Origin: Chryseobacterium taiwanense
GTDB lineage: Bacteria > Bacteroidota > Bacteroidia > Flavobacteriales > Weeksellaceae
Assembly: GCF_000813825.1 (NCBI RefSeq)
Contig: NZ_JWTA01000007.1
Coordinates: 1 to 64,000 of the forward strand
DNA length: 64,000 nucleotides
Direction of reading: 5' to 3'
Both the position numbers and the translations under genes were made by a program. The notes below the pieces were generated by a model. That model was not told the DNA's origin. It made no database searches and worked only from the letters and a program-made list of their open reading frames with translations. This document shows positions 9,840 through 17,899 of this stretch, one piece after another (the first letter of the stretch is position 1; every line of letters begins with the position of its first letter).

Positions 9840-10217
9840 ATGAAAAAGATTCTTGCCATATTGTTTTCTGTTTTCTACTTCGGATTTTCTTCCGGAACAG
9901 TTTTCAGTGTACATTATTGCATGAAAGAATTAGCTTCTATAAGCCAGAAAGTTGATGATGTTTGCAGTAAATGCGGTGTTAAAACAAAAAAAGACTGCTG
10001 TAAAACTGAAATCAAAATTGTAAAAGTTGACGATTCTCAAAAGTCGGATCTGCTTAAAATCGATTTTTTAAAACAGATTTCAGAAGTTCAGCATCACGAA
10101 TTTTTCATTATTGATCGCTCTTTTTCAGCGACAAAATTTACTCAGATTCAAATCAATGCACCACCGGAAAATCGGTCGGTTCCTATCTATATTAATCATT
10201 GTACATTTAGAATTTAA
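9840..10217 (+). CDS. HYC_CC_PP family secreted Cys-rich protein
   Basis: A 125-residue protein with an N-terminal signal sequence followed by HYCMKEL, then CSKCG and KDCCKTE, and near the C-terminus INAPPEN. These are the three signatures (HYC, CC, PP) that name this Bacteroidetes family. The paired CxxC and CC clusters look suited to a soft metal such as copper. It is the first gene of a cluster continuing with a DUF3347 protein and a multicopper oxidase, which supports a metal-handling role in the periplasm. The exact function is not established. Confidence 0.85.
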   Translation: MKKILAILFSVFYFGFSSGTVFSVHYCMKELASISQKVDDVCSKCGVKTKKDCCKTEIKIVKVDDSQKSDLLKIDFLKQISEVQHHEFFIIDRSFSATKFTQIQINAPPENRSVPIYINHCTFRI

Positions 10218-10263
10218 AATTTGTCAGTCGTTTGATACACTTATCATTACGAACGACATGATG

Positions 10264-10280
10264 TATCGCATTATGCGATA
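10264..10280. promoter_or_regulatory. Perfect 17-base palindrome between copper-cluster genes
   Basis: The sequence tatcgcattatgcgata is perfectly symmetric about a central T. No T run follows on the + strand, so it is not a classic terminator for the upstream gene. It may be an operator or an mRNA hairpin ahead of the DUF3347 gene. Confidence 0.4.
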
Positions 10281-10321
10281 AAAAATCTTAACCCTACAAA
10301 TTAATTCTAAAATTTAAAACA

Positions 10322-10795
10322 ATGAAAAAATATATCATTACAGCAGCATTATCTTTATTTTCAGTAATTTCTCTTTCAGCGCAGTCTAAAAAAGACGCTC
10401 AGGTTTCTAAGCTTTACCAGAATTACATCGCCATAAAATCTGCTTTGGCTTCAGATGATGCAGATAAAACTTCAAAAGCAGCAACAGAATTCATTAAAAC
10501 AGCTTCGGCTATTGATTACAAGCAGGTTTCAGAAGGGAATTTAAATATCCTTAGAAAAGATGCTACGGCTATTTCGGATGCAAGAAATATAAGTACCCAA
10601 AGAGAAACCTTTTTAAACCTTTCGGATAATATGATTGCTCTTACCAAAGAGTTTAAGTTATCTGAAAATCCTATCTACGTTCAGTATTGTCCTATGGCGG
10701 ACGGAAGCTGGTTGAGCGATGAGAAGAAAATCATAAATCCTTACTATGGAAGTTCTATGCTTTCATGTGGAAGTGTAAAGTCAGAGATTAAATAA
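10322..10795 (+). CDS. DUF3347 family periplasmic protein, probably copper-related
   Basis: A 157-residue protein with a signal peptide (MKKYIITAALSLFSVISLSAQ). A helical body follows (about residues 30-115), then the conserved tail YVQYCPMADGSWLSDEKK and NPYYGSSMLSCG, the signature of DUF3347. The two Cys residues and the Met in the CPM and MLSCG motifs are likely metal ligands. In other Bacteroidetes the domain occurs alone or at the end of CusB-like efflux adaptors. Here it sits between a Cys-rich secreted protein and a multicopper oxidase, consistent with periplasmic copper binding. Confidence 0.85.
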   Translation: MKKYIITAALSLFSVISLSAQSKKDAQVSKLYQNYIAIKSALASDDADKTSKAATEFIKTASAIDYKQVSEGNLNILRKDATAISDARNISTQRETFLNLSDNMIALTKEFKLSENPIYVQYCPMADGSWLSDEKKIINPYYGSSMLSCGSVKSEIK

Positions 10796-10895
10796 TTAAT
10801 CTATTCTATTTAAAAATAATAAGTTGTATAGTTTTAATTAAAATTAACTTTAAGTATTAATTAGGATTATACAACTTTAAAAACTTCGAAATATT

Positions 10896-13676
10896 ATGAA
10901 AAAGATGATAATGTTTCTGATGCTTTTATTCTCTGTCTTTAGTTTTTCACAGACAACAAAAACATATTTTACGTGTCCGATGGATCCTGAAGTTGTTTCC
11001 TCAAAACCGGGAGATTGCCCGAAATGTGGAATGACTTTAAGAAAGAAAACAATGGTTATCAAACCGAAAGTTGTTGCTAAACCGGAAGTGAAAACTGTAG
11101 CTAAAACAGAGATAAAATCAAAGGAAATTAAAAATAAGGCTAAGACTAAGGTTGAGAACAAAAATGATGTTAAAAAAGCGAATCTGGCTAAGAAAACAGA
11201 TAAAACTAAGCCTAATTTAAATTCTGAAAATAAAACCCAATCTAAACCTCAAACTAAATCTCAGCCTCAATCTCAAAAATATATCTGTCCCATGCATCCG
11301 GAAGTTATTTTGGATAAACCAGGAAAATGCCCGAAATGCGGAATGGAGTTGGTTGAAGTTGAAAATCATAATCAGTCTCAATCTGATCCAGAACCTAAGA
11401 ATTCTGTTTTAAAAAGAAACTCAGAAAATGGGAAGATAAGTTTTGGAGGAAAAACAGTTCGTTATGATCTCTATGTAAAAGATACCATCGTAAATTTTAC
11501 AGGTAAAAATAGAAGAGCTATCGCTGTAAACGGAAAATTACAGGCTCCTACATTATATTTCACAGAAGGAGATACCGCAGAAATTTACCTTCATAATATG
11601 CTGAAAGAAAATACGGGTTTCCATTGGCATGGAGTGATTTTACCTAATGAGCATGATGGAGTTCCTTATCTGACTACTAAACCTGTACTGCCGGGAGAAA
11701 CACATTTGTATAAATTTAAAATTTCCCAGAACGGAACGTATTGGTATCATTCTCATGAAAGTTTACAGGAGCAGATCGGAATGAATGGAATTTTGGTTTT
11801 TCAAAAAAGAGAAGGAGAGCCTAAAACGGAATATACAAAAGAAATTCCGGTCTTATTAGGAGATTGGAGTGATGATGATCCTATGCAGATTGCAAGACGG
11901 CTTCATATGGCGAATACAGATTGGTATGCCATTAAAAAAAATGCAGTTCAGAGCTATTGGGAAGCGATTAAATCAGGAAACTTCGGAACAAAGGCTCTGA
12001 ATGAATGGAAGAGAATGGAGGCGATGGATGTAAGTGATGTGTATTATGATAAATTTCTTATTAACGGACAGCCTAGCTCTGATTATTCCCAATTAAAAGC
12101 AGGAGATAAAGTCAGATTAAGAGTAGCAAACGGTGGTTCTTCCACTTATTTTTGGCTGAATTTCGGAGGCGGAAAAATAAAAGTGGTAGGAAACGACGGA
12201 AATGACGTAGTTCCTATTGAAGTTGACCGTCTGATCGTAGGAGTTTCGGAAACCTATGATATTGAAGTGACCATTCCTGAAAATAAAAGTTTTGAATTCC
12301 GTGCAACTTCGGAAGACAGAATTGGCCATGCTTCACTTTGGTTAGGTTCAGGAGAGAAAGTAGAAGCTCCGAATTTGCCGAGATTAAAACTTTTTGAAGG
12401 AATGAAAATGATGAACAGCATGATGGAGATGAGCGGAAATATGAAGCCGATGAATATGACGATGGGAAATCAGATGATGGATATGAATGAAGTGATGTAT
12501 CCTGAACTTCCTGAAAGCCAGCGAAAAATGACGATGAAGCATATCAATGAAATGATGGGAATTAAAACCAAAGAGAAAGAAAGTGAAGATCATTCTGATC
12601 ATTCAGGAATGAATATGCAGGAAGAAAAATCAATTAAAAGATTATCTTACAATATTTTAAAATCTCCTGAAAAAACAATTCTTCCGACGGAAAATGTGCG
12701 TGAACTGAAATTTACTCTGGAAGGAAATATGAATCATTATCTGTGGACGTTAGACAATAAAACCGTTACAGAAACAGATAAGATAATGGTGAAAAAAGGA
12801 GAAATCCTGAGAATTACCATGTATAATAATTCAATGATGCGTCATCCGATGCACCTTCATGGTCATGATTTCAGACTAATTAATTCAAAAGGAGAATATT
12901 CACCACTTAAAAATGTGGTAGATATCATGCCGATGGAAACCAATACGATTGAATTTGCTGCGAATCAGGATGGAGACTGGTTTTTTCACTGTCATATTCT
13001 GTATCACATGATGGCAGGAATGGGAAGAATTTTCAGCTACGAAAACTCCAAACCGAATCCTCAGCTTCCGAACAGAAAATTAGCATGGAAAGACTTTATG
13101 AAAGATAACAGAATGGTAAGTTCAATGGCGATGCTGGATCTGCAGAGTAATAAACTCCATGCTGAAACGATGACGATGTTCGGACCAAGATGGGCAAACC
13201 TTAATGAATTTCATTCCAATTGGGATTTTGATCATTTTGAAGGAAGTATGAAAGTAGGGAGATTCTTAGGGAAATTCCAATGGGCATTACCTTATGCAGG
13301 TTTCAGAATTCAGAAAAACCATGAAATTATGGAAAGACAGATGACGGAAGAAATGGGAATGGACTTTCACGGAAAGAAAAGCTGGTTCGGTCAGCAGATA
13401 GCTTCTAAAAATAAAGCCAACTTTATTGTCGGGATGCAATACCTCTTGCCTATGTTGGTGACAGCCGATGCAAGTGTTGATCAAAACGGAAAAGTTTTAC
13501 TCGAATTGAGCAGGGAAGATATACCGCTTTCCAGAAGATTAAGAGGGAATTTCAGTTTAAATTCTGACGGAGAATTCACCACAGGATTACGCTATATCTT
13601 ACAAAAGTGGCTATCCGTTTCCGGAAATTATGATAATGAAATGGGTTGGGGAGCCGGAATTACTTTAACCTATTAA
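10896..13676 (+). CDS. Multicopper oxidase (CopA-like) with heavy-metal-binding modules and CopB-like C-terminal barrel
   Basis: A 926-residue exported protein. After the signal peptide come two heavy-metal-binding modules, FTCPMDPEV...CPKCGM (about 25-50) and YICPMHPEV...CPKCGM (about 129-155), joined by a Lys-rich linker of about 75 residues. Copper-oxidase domains follow with the four ligand motifs HWH (243-245), YHSH (285-287), HPMHLHGHD (650-658) and HCHILYHMMAGM (698-709, type 1 Cys699). A Met-rich insert lies around 500-560. The last 180 residues are beta-rich and end in GAGITLTY, resembling the outer-membrane protein CopB. The protein probably oxidises Cu(I) and tethers or sequesters copper at the outer membrane. 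CopA homologues normally stop soon after the HCH motif, so the tail looks like a CopA-CopB fusion. Confidence 0.9.
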   Translation: MKKMIMFLMLLFSVFSFSQTTKTYFTCPMDPEVVSSKPGDCPKCGMTLRKKTMVIKPKVVAKPEVKTVAKTEIKSKEIKNKAKTKVENKNDVKKANLAKKTDKTKPNLNSENKTQSKPQTKSQPQSQKYICPMHPEVILDKPGKCPKCGMELVEVENHNQSQSDPEPKNSVLKRNSENGKISFGGKTVRYDLYVKDTIVNFTGKNRRAIAVNGKLQAPTLYFTEGDTAEIYLHNMLKENTGFHWHGVILPNEHDGVPYLTTKPVLPGETHLYKFKISQNGTYWYHSHESLQEQIGMNGILVFQKREGEPKTEYTKEIPVLLGDWSDDDPMQIARRLHMANTDWYAIKKNAVQSYWEAIKSGNFGTKALNEWKRMEAMDVSDVYYDKFLINGQPSSDYSQLKAGDKVRLRVANGGSSTYFWLNFGGGKIKVVGNDGNDVVPIEVDRLIVGVSETYDIEVTIPENKSFEFRATSEDRIGHASLWLGSGEKVEAPNLPRLKLFEGMKMMNSMMEMSGNMKPMNMTMGNQMMDMNEVMYPELPESQRKMTMKHINEMMGIKTKEKESEDHSDHSGMNMQEEKSIKRLSYNILKSPEKTILPTENVRELKFTLEGNMNHYLWTLDNKTVTETDKIMVKKGEILRITMYNNSMMRHPMHLHGHDFRLINSKGEYSPLKNVVDIMPMETNTIEFAANQDGDWFFHCHILYHMMAGMGRIFSYENSKPNPQLPNRKLAWKDFMKDNRMVSSMAMLDLQSNKLHAETMTMFGPRWANLNEFHSNWDFDHFEGSMKVGRFLGKFQWALPYAGFRIQKNHEIMERQMTEEMGMDFHGKKSWFGQQIASKNKANFIVGMQYLLPMLVTADASVDQNGKVLLELSREDIPLSRRLRGNFSLNSDGEFTTGLRYILQKWLSVSGNYDNEMGWGAGITLTY

Positions 13677-13680
13677 TGAC

Positions 13681-13712
13681 AAAGACTGTTTCAGTATTGA
13701 AGCAGTCTTTTT
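13681..13712 (+). terminator. Terminator after the copper cluster
   Basis: Stem aaagactg/cagtcttt with a 14-base loop, followed by a T run, four bases past the stop codon. Confidence 0.8.
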
Positions 13713-13717
13713 TATTT

Positions 13718-13813
13718 CCCACAGATTTCTCAGATTTACACGAATGATTGCGTGTATTTTTCTTTTTATAGAAATTAAACATAAATATCTGTGTTGATCT
13801 GAAAAATCTGTGG
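13718..13813. repeat. Imperfect inverted repeat, CCCACAGATTT type
   Basis: Arms at 13718-13741 and 13790-13813 are 24-base inverted copies of cccacagattt-n-tcagat with three mismatches and a 48-base spacer. It separates the convergent copper and FAD-monooxygenase genes. Similar 'cacagattt...aaatctgtg' units are frequent in Flavobacteriia spacers, from memory. Confidence 0.7.
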
Positions 13814-13822
13814 GAAATCCAA

Positions 13823-14941
13823 TCACAGTTCTAATTTTATAACCTTTTCAACCATTTGCTGGTTAATACTTTCAGGAATTAATCTCATGATAAGATTTCG
13901 TAAATACGTTCTTTTTTCCCATTGAGAAATCTGTCCGATCTTTAAACTTGTACGGACAACATGATCCACTTTTTTTCTTCTGATCTTCTGAAATTGTTCA
14001 AAAATGAAATTAAAATCTTTATTTTTCTCTAGTAATTTCCCAATGATATACGCATCTTCAATGGCCTGACAAGCACCTTGTCCTAAATTGGGCGTTGTCG
14101 CATGGGCAGCGTCGCCAATCAAGCAAAGATTTTCGGAATGCCACGTTGGAATAGGAGAGAGATCTATAATATCATTAAGAATAATATTTTCCTTCAAAGT
14201 AGAATCAATGATATCGATGATTAATGAGTGGAAACCATGAAAATTTTCGGAGATACTGTTATAGCGTTTATGTATTCTTTTATTGATAACGGCATACCAA
14301 TATATCTTCCTGTCTGTCATTTTAACGAAGCCGAAACGTTTTCCTTTTCCCCATACTTCAATAGCTTCATGATGAAATTGTTCAGGCAAGTCAAGCTCAA
14401 CCAATCCTCTCCAACACATTTGTTCTGTGTTGCGGATGGTTCCTAGTCCAAAGATCTGATCTCTTATTTTTGAATGAATTCCATCTGCTCCGAAAACGGT
14501 TGTGCTTTCAACTTTCGTCCCGTTTTCAAAGTTGAGAAGATAGTTTGCATCTGTTTGAATTTCTTTTAAAGAGTGATTCAGTTTAATGTTTTCAAAACCA
14601 ATGTTTTCGGTTAAAATTCTCTGCAAATCGGCTCTGTGGATTGCTACATTGCAGGAGTTGTATTTTTTTTCAAGTTCCAGCACATTGGTTTTCGAAATGA
14701 AGTTTAGTTTTTCATCAGTAATAGAAATTCCGTGAATTGTATTTCCTGCTTTTTCAATTTTTTCCTTTAAACCCAAATTTTCAAAAATCTGCATGGCATT
14801 GATAGCCATCATAATTCCTGAACCTACGGGTTTTATTTCAGGCGTCGATTCGTAAATGGTAAAATCGAGATTATGTTGTTTCAGAATATTCCCAAGTGTT
14901 AAACCTCCTATTCCTGCTCCGATGATTGAAATTGAATTCAT
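13823..14941 (-). CDS. FAD-dependent monooxygenase
   Basis: A 372-residue class A flavoprotein. It has the N-terminal dinucleotide-binding motif GAGIGGLTLG followed by an acidic residue ending the second strand (YES), an RADLQ substrate-side segment, and the GDAAHATTPNLGQGACQAIEDA motif (about residues 270-291) that binds FAD. The overall order matches aromatic hydroxylases and TetX-like enzymes, which insert one oxygen using NAD(P)H. The substrate is not evident. Its ATG overlaps the stop codon of the upstream orphan gene by one base, so the two are translationally coupled. Confidence 0.88.
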   Translation of the reverse strand: MNSISIIGAGIGGLTLGNILKQHNLDFTIYESTPEIKPVGSGIMMAINAMQIFENLGLKEKIEKAGNTIHGISITDEKLNFISKTNVLELEKKYNSCNVAIHRADLQRILTENIGFENIKLNHSLKEIQTDANYLLNFENGTKVESTTVFGADGIHSKIRDQIFGLGTIRNTEQMCWRGLVELDLPEQFHHEAIEVWGKGKRFGFVKMTDRKIYWYAVINKRIHKRYNSISENFHGFHSLIIDIIDSTLKENIILNDIIDLSPIPTWHSENLCLIGDAAHATTPNLGQGACQAIEDAYIIGKLLEKNKDFNFIFEQFQKIRRKKVDHVVRTSLKIGQISQWEKRTYLRNLIMRLIPESINQQMVEKVIKLEL

Positions 14942-15597
14942 TATTTTAAACCGTAATTTAATATATTTAGTCCTAAGGTTGTCAATTTTACAGATGACTG
15001 AAATACTGTAATATCTTTTGGGTCCACGTAATCATTTGGAGTTATATTATCTACAATATTATAATTAAATAATTCTTTACTATTTTCATTAAGCGGAAGA
15101 TATGTTATTTTATTATTTTTAAGAGTAATATGTTCTTTAGATTTACTTAAAATTAAAAGATCAAGAATAAATACGTTTTCAATTATATGAGAAAGCCTTA
15201 AAAATTCAAAATATGTAATTTTTTTAAGTAAAAAATTTCTAAATAATTTACCAATGACTTTAGGTTTGTCATCTGAATCAACTCTATTAATTACCTCTAG
15301 TATTTTTTCTCCAACTTTTTGATTATACTTTTTAGAATCATCTATATATTGAATCTCTTTTAAAATTAAATTTTGATCAATGTTTTCTAATTCTCTTAAA
15401 AAGTGAAGTAATTTTTTTGTAAACAATCTATCATTTATTGTAGTACCAAGACTTAGTAATTTTGAGATTGTTCCAATCATTGGTATATCTTTTAGGATTT
15501 CATTATCAATAAAACTATCCAATACTACTTCTGATAAATCTGAAGCTAAAGCAAAATTTTCACTTTTAATTATTTGATTAAATTTATTTTCTTCCAT
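14941..15597 (-). CDS. Unrecognised cytoplasmic protein coupled to the FAD monooxygenase
   Basis: About 218 residues, with no signal peptide and only short hydrophobic stretches (DIPMIGTISKLLSLG and ILDLLILSK). I do not recognise a named domain. The first half is mostly helical, with VGEKILEVINRVDSDDKPKVI near the middle. Base composition is noticeably more AT-rich than its neighbours, suggesting more recent arrival. I chose the ATG at 15597 rather than the TTG at 15603, because that TTG is part of a perfect -7 box (TATATTTG). The promoter would overlap the sigma-factor terminator and give a leaderless mRNA. The gene runs into the FAD monooxygenase with a TAATG overlap. Confidence 0.65.
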   Translation of the reverse strand: MEENKFNQIIKSENFALASDLSEVVLDSFIDNEILKDIPMIGTISKLLSLGTTINDRLFTKKLLHFLRELENIDQNLILKEIQYIDDSKKYNQKVGEKILEVINRVDSDDKPKVIGKLFRNFLLKKITYFEFLRLSHIIENVFILDLLILSKSKEHITLKNNKITYLPLNENSKELFNYNIVDNITPNDYVDPKDITVFQSSVKLTTLGLNILNYGLK

Positions 15598-15600
15598 ATT

Positions 15601-15632
15601 CAAATATAAAAAAAGCGGAGCCTGAAAATCAA
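15601..15632 (-). promoter_or_regulatory. Promoter embedded in the rpoD terminator
   Basis: On the minus strand TATATTTG (15608-15601) is a perfect TAnnTTTG box. A TTG in the terminator hairpin lies about 21 bases upstream, at the expected -33 position. The start codon begins three bases after the box. Confidence 0.5.
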
Positions 15633-15641
15633 GCTCCGCCT
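15606..15641 (-). terminator. Terminator of rpoD
   Basis: On the minus strand the eight-base stem ggcggagc/gctccgct (one end pair imperfect) is followed by a seven-T run. It lies about 20 bases past the sigma-factor stop codon. Confidence 0.9.
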
Positions 15642-15659
15642 ATAAATTGTTCGTTAAAA

Positions 15660-16526
15660 TTATTTACCTAAATAAGATTTCAAAATCTTACTTCTGGTAT
15701 TATGTTTTAATCTCTTGATCGCTTTTTCTTTGATCTGACGGACTCTCTCTCTGGTAAGATCGAAAGTTTCACCAATTTCTTCTAAAGTCATTGGATGTTT
15801 TCCGTTCAATCCGAAATATAATCTTACCAAGTCAGCCTCTCTTGGAGTTAAAGTGTTCAATGCTCTTTCGATCTCGATTTGTAGAGATTCAAGCATCAAA
15901 TCTTTATCCGGACTTGGAGATTCTCCAGAACGTAATACATCGTAAAGATTAGAATCTTCACCTTCTACTAAAGGTGCATCCATAGACAAGTGTCTTCCGG
16001 AGTTTTTCATAGATTCTTTAATATCTTCCTCGCTCATGTCAAGAACTTCAGCCAATTCTTCCGGAGAAGGTGGTCTTTCATTTTCCTGCTCAAGGTGAGC
16101 GTATGCTTTGTTGATTTTGTTGATAGAACCGATTTTGTTCAATGGCAATCTTACAATTCTCGACTGTTCAGCCAACGCCTGTAAAATTGATTGACGAATC
16201 CACCACACCGCGTAAGAGATAAATTTGAAACCTCTAGTTTCATCATACCTTTTTGCCGCTTTCATAAGTCCTAAGTTACCTTCATTGATCAAATCGGGTA
16301 AAGAAAGACCTTGATTTTGGTACTGTTTAGAAACCGAAACTACGAAACGAAGGTTGGCTTTGATTAATTTCTCAAGTGCTGCTCTGTCGCCCGCACGAAT
16401 TCTTTGTGCCAATTCTACTTCTTCGTCCGCAGTGATTAGTTCAACCTTACCAATTTCCTGCAAATACTTGTCTAATGAAGCAGTTTCCCTGTTGGTTACC
16501 TGCTTAGTGATTTTTAATTGTCTCAT
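15660..16526 (-). CDS. rpoD: Primary sigma factor, Bacteroidetes type
   Basis: A 288-residue sigma-70 protein. Region 1.2 ([20 protein letters not shown]) is followed by region 2 with [37 protein letters not shown] and [19 protein letters not shown], by region 3, and by region 4 with [15 protein letters not shown] and the helix-turn-helix [20 protein letters not shown]. Region 1.1 and the non-conserved insert are absent, as in other Bacteroidetes primary sigma factors of this size. It would direct RNA polymerase to the TAnnTTTG promoters seen throughout the window. It is monocistronic with its own terminator. Confidence 0.95.
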   Translation of the reverse strand: MRQLKITKQVTNRETASLDKYLQEIGKVELITADEEVELAQRIRAGDRAALEKLIKANLRFVVSVSKQYQNQGLSLPDLINEGNLGLMKAAKRYDETRGFKFISYAVWWIRQSILQALAEQSRIVRLPLNKIGSINKINKAYAHLEQENERPPSPEELAEVLDMSEEDIKESMKNSGRHLSMDAPLVEGEDSNLYDVLRSGESPSPDKDLMLESLQIEIERALNTLTPREADLVRLYFGLNGKHPMTLEEIGETFDLTRERVRQIKEKAIKRLKHNTRSKILKSYLGK

Positions 16527-16750
16527 CTATTTTTTTCCTCAAAAAAGAGTTACTATATATTATACGTTTGAAAAGGTAAAAAGGTTACACATGTTTCAAT
16601 TATTTTTTATTTATTTAAATTACAATTGAAAAAATAGTTGTAAATTATGGCTCTCACGCAGCAGAACCATGATTTTTAAATAGATCAACTCAAGCAAATT
16701 CTTTGAAATATGTTATCGAAAAGCATTTTATCGATTTAAAATATTTATAA

Positions 16751-16845
16751 GGAGCTTATCCCGCTTTCCACTGTATCTTTTTGGTTACGGGTTTCGCTTC
16801 GCTCCACCCGCAACCAAAAAGGATGCCGTTCCAATCGGGGCTAGA
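16751..16845 (-). ncRNA. Structured RNA or repeat candidate resembling the Flavo-1 motif
   Basis: Read on the minus strand, the element begins tagccccgatt and ends gaaagcgggataagctcc. A 16-base stem (one mismatch) pairs 16777-16792 with 16806-16821 around a 13-base loop rich in gcgaagc. The ends can form an outer stem (agc+cccg with cggg+gct). This order of conserved segments matches my memory of a very common flavobacterial element and of the Flavo-1 RNA motif. I cannot run a covariance search, so the name is tentative. It is intergenic, 233 bases below the sigma-factor end of the spacer and 233 bases above the nuclease stop. Confidence 0.5.
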
Positions 16846-16890
16846 GTGGCAATCATTATTTCAAATTTCAACATTCAAAAATATTCACAT

Positions 16891-16962
16891 AGTTTGTCAT
16901 GCTGAAAGCATCTAGGCTCGAATCTTTTTATTTATACTTAAATGCTTTCAACATGATAAACT
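16891..16962. repeat. Inverted repeat with GTCATGCTGAAAGCAT arms
   Basis: Arms 16891-16911 and 16942-16962 are 21 bases each with two mismatches and a 30-base spacer. The core gtcatgctga also appears in the palindromic element at 5988-6014, so this may be a diverged member of the same repeat family. Confidence 0.65.
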
Positions 16963-17011
16963 TTCTGGTAAATCATTAAGTTCAAAAATTAATCTCGTTA
17001 CTTTTTAAAAA

Positions 17012-17038
17012 CAAAAAAGCGAAACCTAAGTTCCGCTT
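17012..17038 (-). terminator. Terminator of the S1/P1 nuclease gene
   Basis: On the minus strand the stem agcggaac/gtttcgct contains one G-T pair and is followed by a six-T run. Confidence 0.7.
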
Positions 17039-17077
17039 ATATAAGTAAGAATAAAATTCACTATTGACGATTCACTC

Positions 17078-17869
17078 TTAAAATAGATCATTTAAGAATT
17101 TTGCCAGTCTCAAACCTCCGTATAGAAGCTGTCTTTCCATCGTATCATTGAATTTATACTGATAATCGTATGCTAATTTTGAATCATTAGGAGTCTGAGC
17201 ATAGATCTTATTCGCGATTTGATGAGAATCATACAACCAGTCTTCCAATGATCCTGACTGAATTTTCGCTACTTCATCTTTAGATTTAATATCCAGTAAT
17301 TTTGAATATTCTGTATAGCTGTACTTTTGAGAATCTACCAATTTTCCGTCCCAAACTGAGTGTAAATTTGTTTTCTCTCCAAAATAAGTAACATTAATTT
17401 TGTTTCCACCTAGATCTTCAGCTCTTCCTACATGTAAAGGTTGTGCTAAATCTCCCATAATATGGATAAGGAAAATCAAAGCAATTTTTCTGTCTTTTTC
17501 AGATGTTTTTTCATTTTTTATCTGGCTAGACAATACTTTTGCCTGAGTATATAAACTTGGTCCCGCCTGAGCTTCCAAGTTCTTTTCGAAAGCTTTGAAA
17601 TCTGTTTGAGGATCAATGTTTACATAATGCCAAGCTGAAGCCTGTTTCCATGCACCTGTAGTATCAGATTTAATGAAATCCGGCCAGTTTGCCCAATACG
17701 CAAGGCGCTCTCTCCCCATTATTTTTTTAATTTCTCTTCTTGCCTTTCCGGAAAGATGATTTTCTGCGATTTCTGCAATAATTCTGTGTCCCGTCAATCC
17801 CCACGCATAAGAATAAAGCGAAGATGCCATGAAAGCTAAAATCAGAATTTTAGAATAAATACTTTTCAT
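17078..17869 (-). CDS. S1/P1 family nuclease
   Basis: About 263 residues, exported. It belongs to the zinc-dependent S1/P1 family that cleaves single-stranded DNA and RNA. After the signal peptide (MKSIYSKILILAFMASSLYSYA) the mature N-terminus is WGLTGHRIIAEIAENHL, the family hallmark in which Trp1 and a nearby His bind zinc. Further ligand regions are WANWPDFIK, WHYVNID, HIMGDLAQPLHVGRAEDLGGN and NLHSVWDGKLV. I chose the ATG at 17869 because it starts a standard signal peptide; the longer frame adds only four residues. The protein is probably periplasmic or secreted and scavenges nucleotides. Confidence 0.93.
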   Translation of the reverse strand: MKSIYSKILILAFMASSLYSYAWGLTGHRIIAEIAENHLSGKARREIKKIMGRERLAYWANWPDFIKSDTTGAWKQASAWHYVNIDPQTDFKAFEKNLEAQAGPSLYTQAKVLSSQIKNEKTSEKDRKIALIFLIHIMGDLAQPLHVGRAEDLGGNKINVTYFGEKTNLHSVWDGKLVDSQKYSYTEYSKLLDIKSKDEVAKIQSGSLEDWLYDSHQIANKIYAQTPNDSKLAYDYQYKFNDTMERQLLYGGLRLAKFLNDLF

Positions 17870-17891
17870 TGTAAATAACATTTTCAGGGTG

Positions 17892-17899
17892 CAAAGATA
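17892..17899 (-). promoter_or_regulatory. -7 box TATCTTTG of the nuclease gene
   Basis: A perfect TAnnTTTG on the minus strand, 22 bases upstream of the chosen ATG at 17869. It would place the transcription start near 17886. Confidence 0.5.

Larger units (their letters stand above)
16527..17011. other. Long spacer between rpoD and the nuclease gene
   Basis: I see no convincing gene here. The part next to rpoD should hold its promoter. The rest contains a large structured element at 16751-16845 and an imperfect inverted repeat at 16891-16962. Open frames in it are short and lack coding character. Confidence 0.6.
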
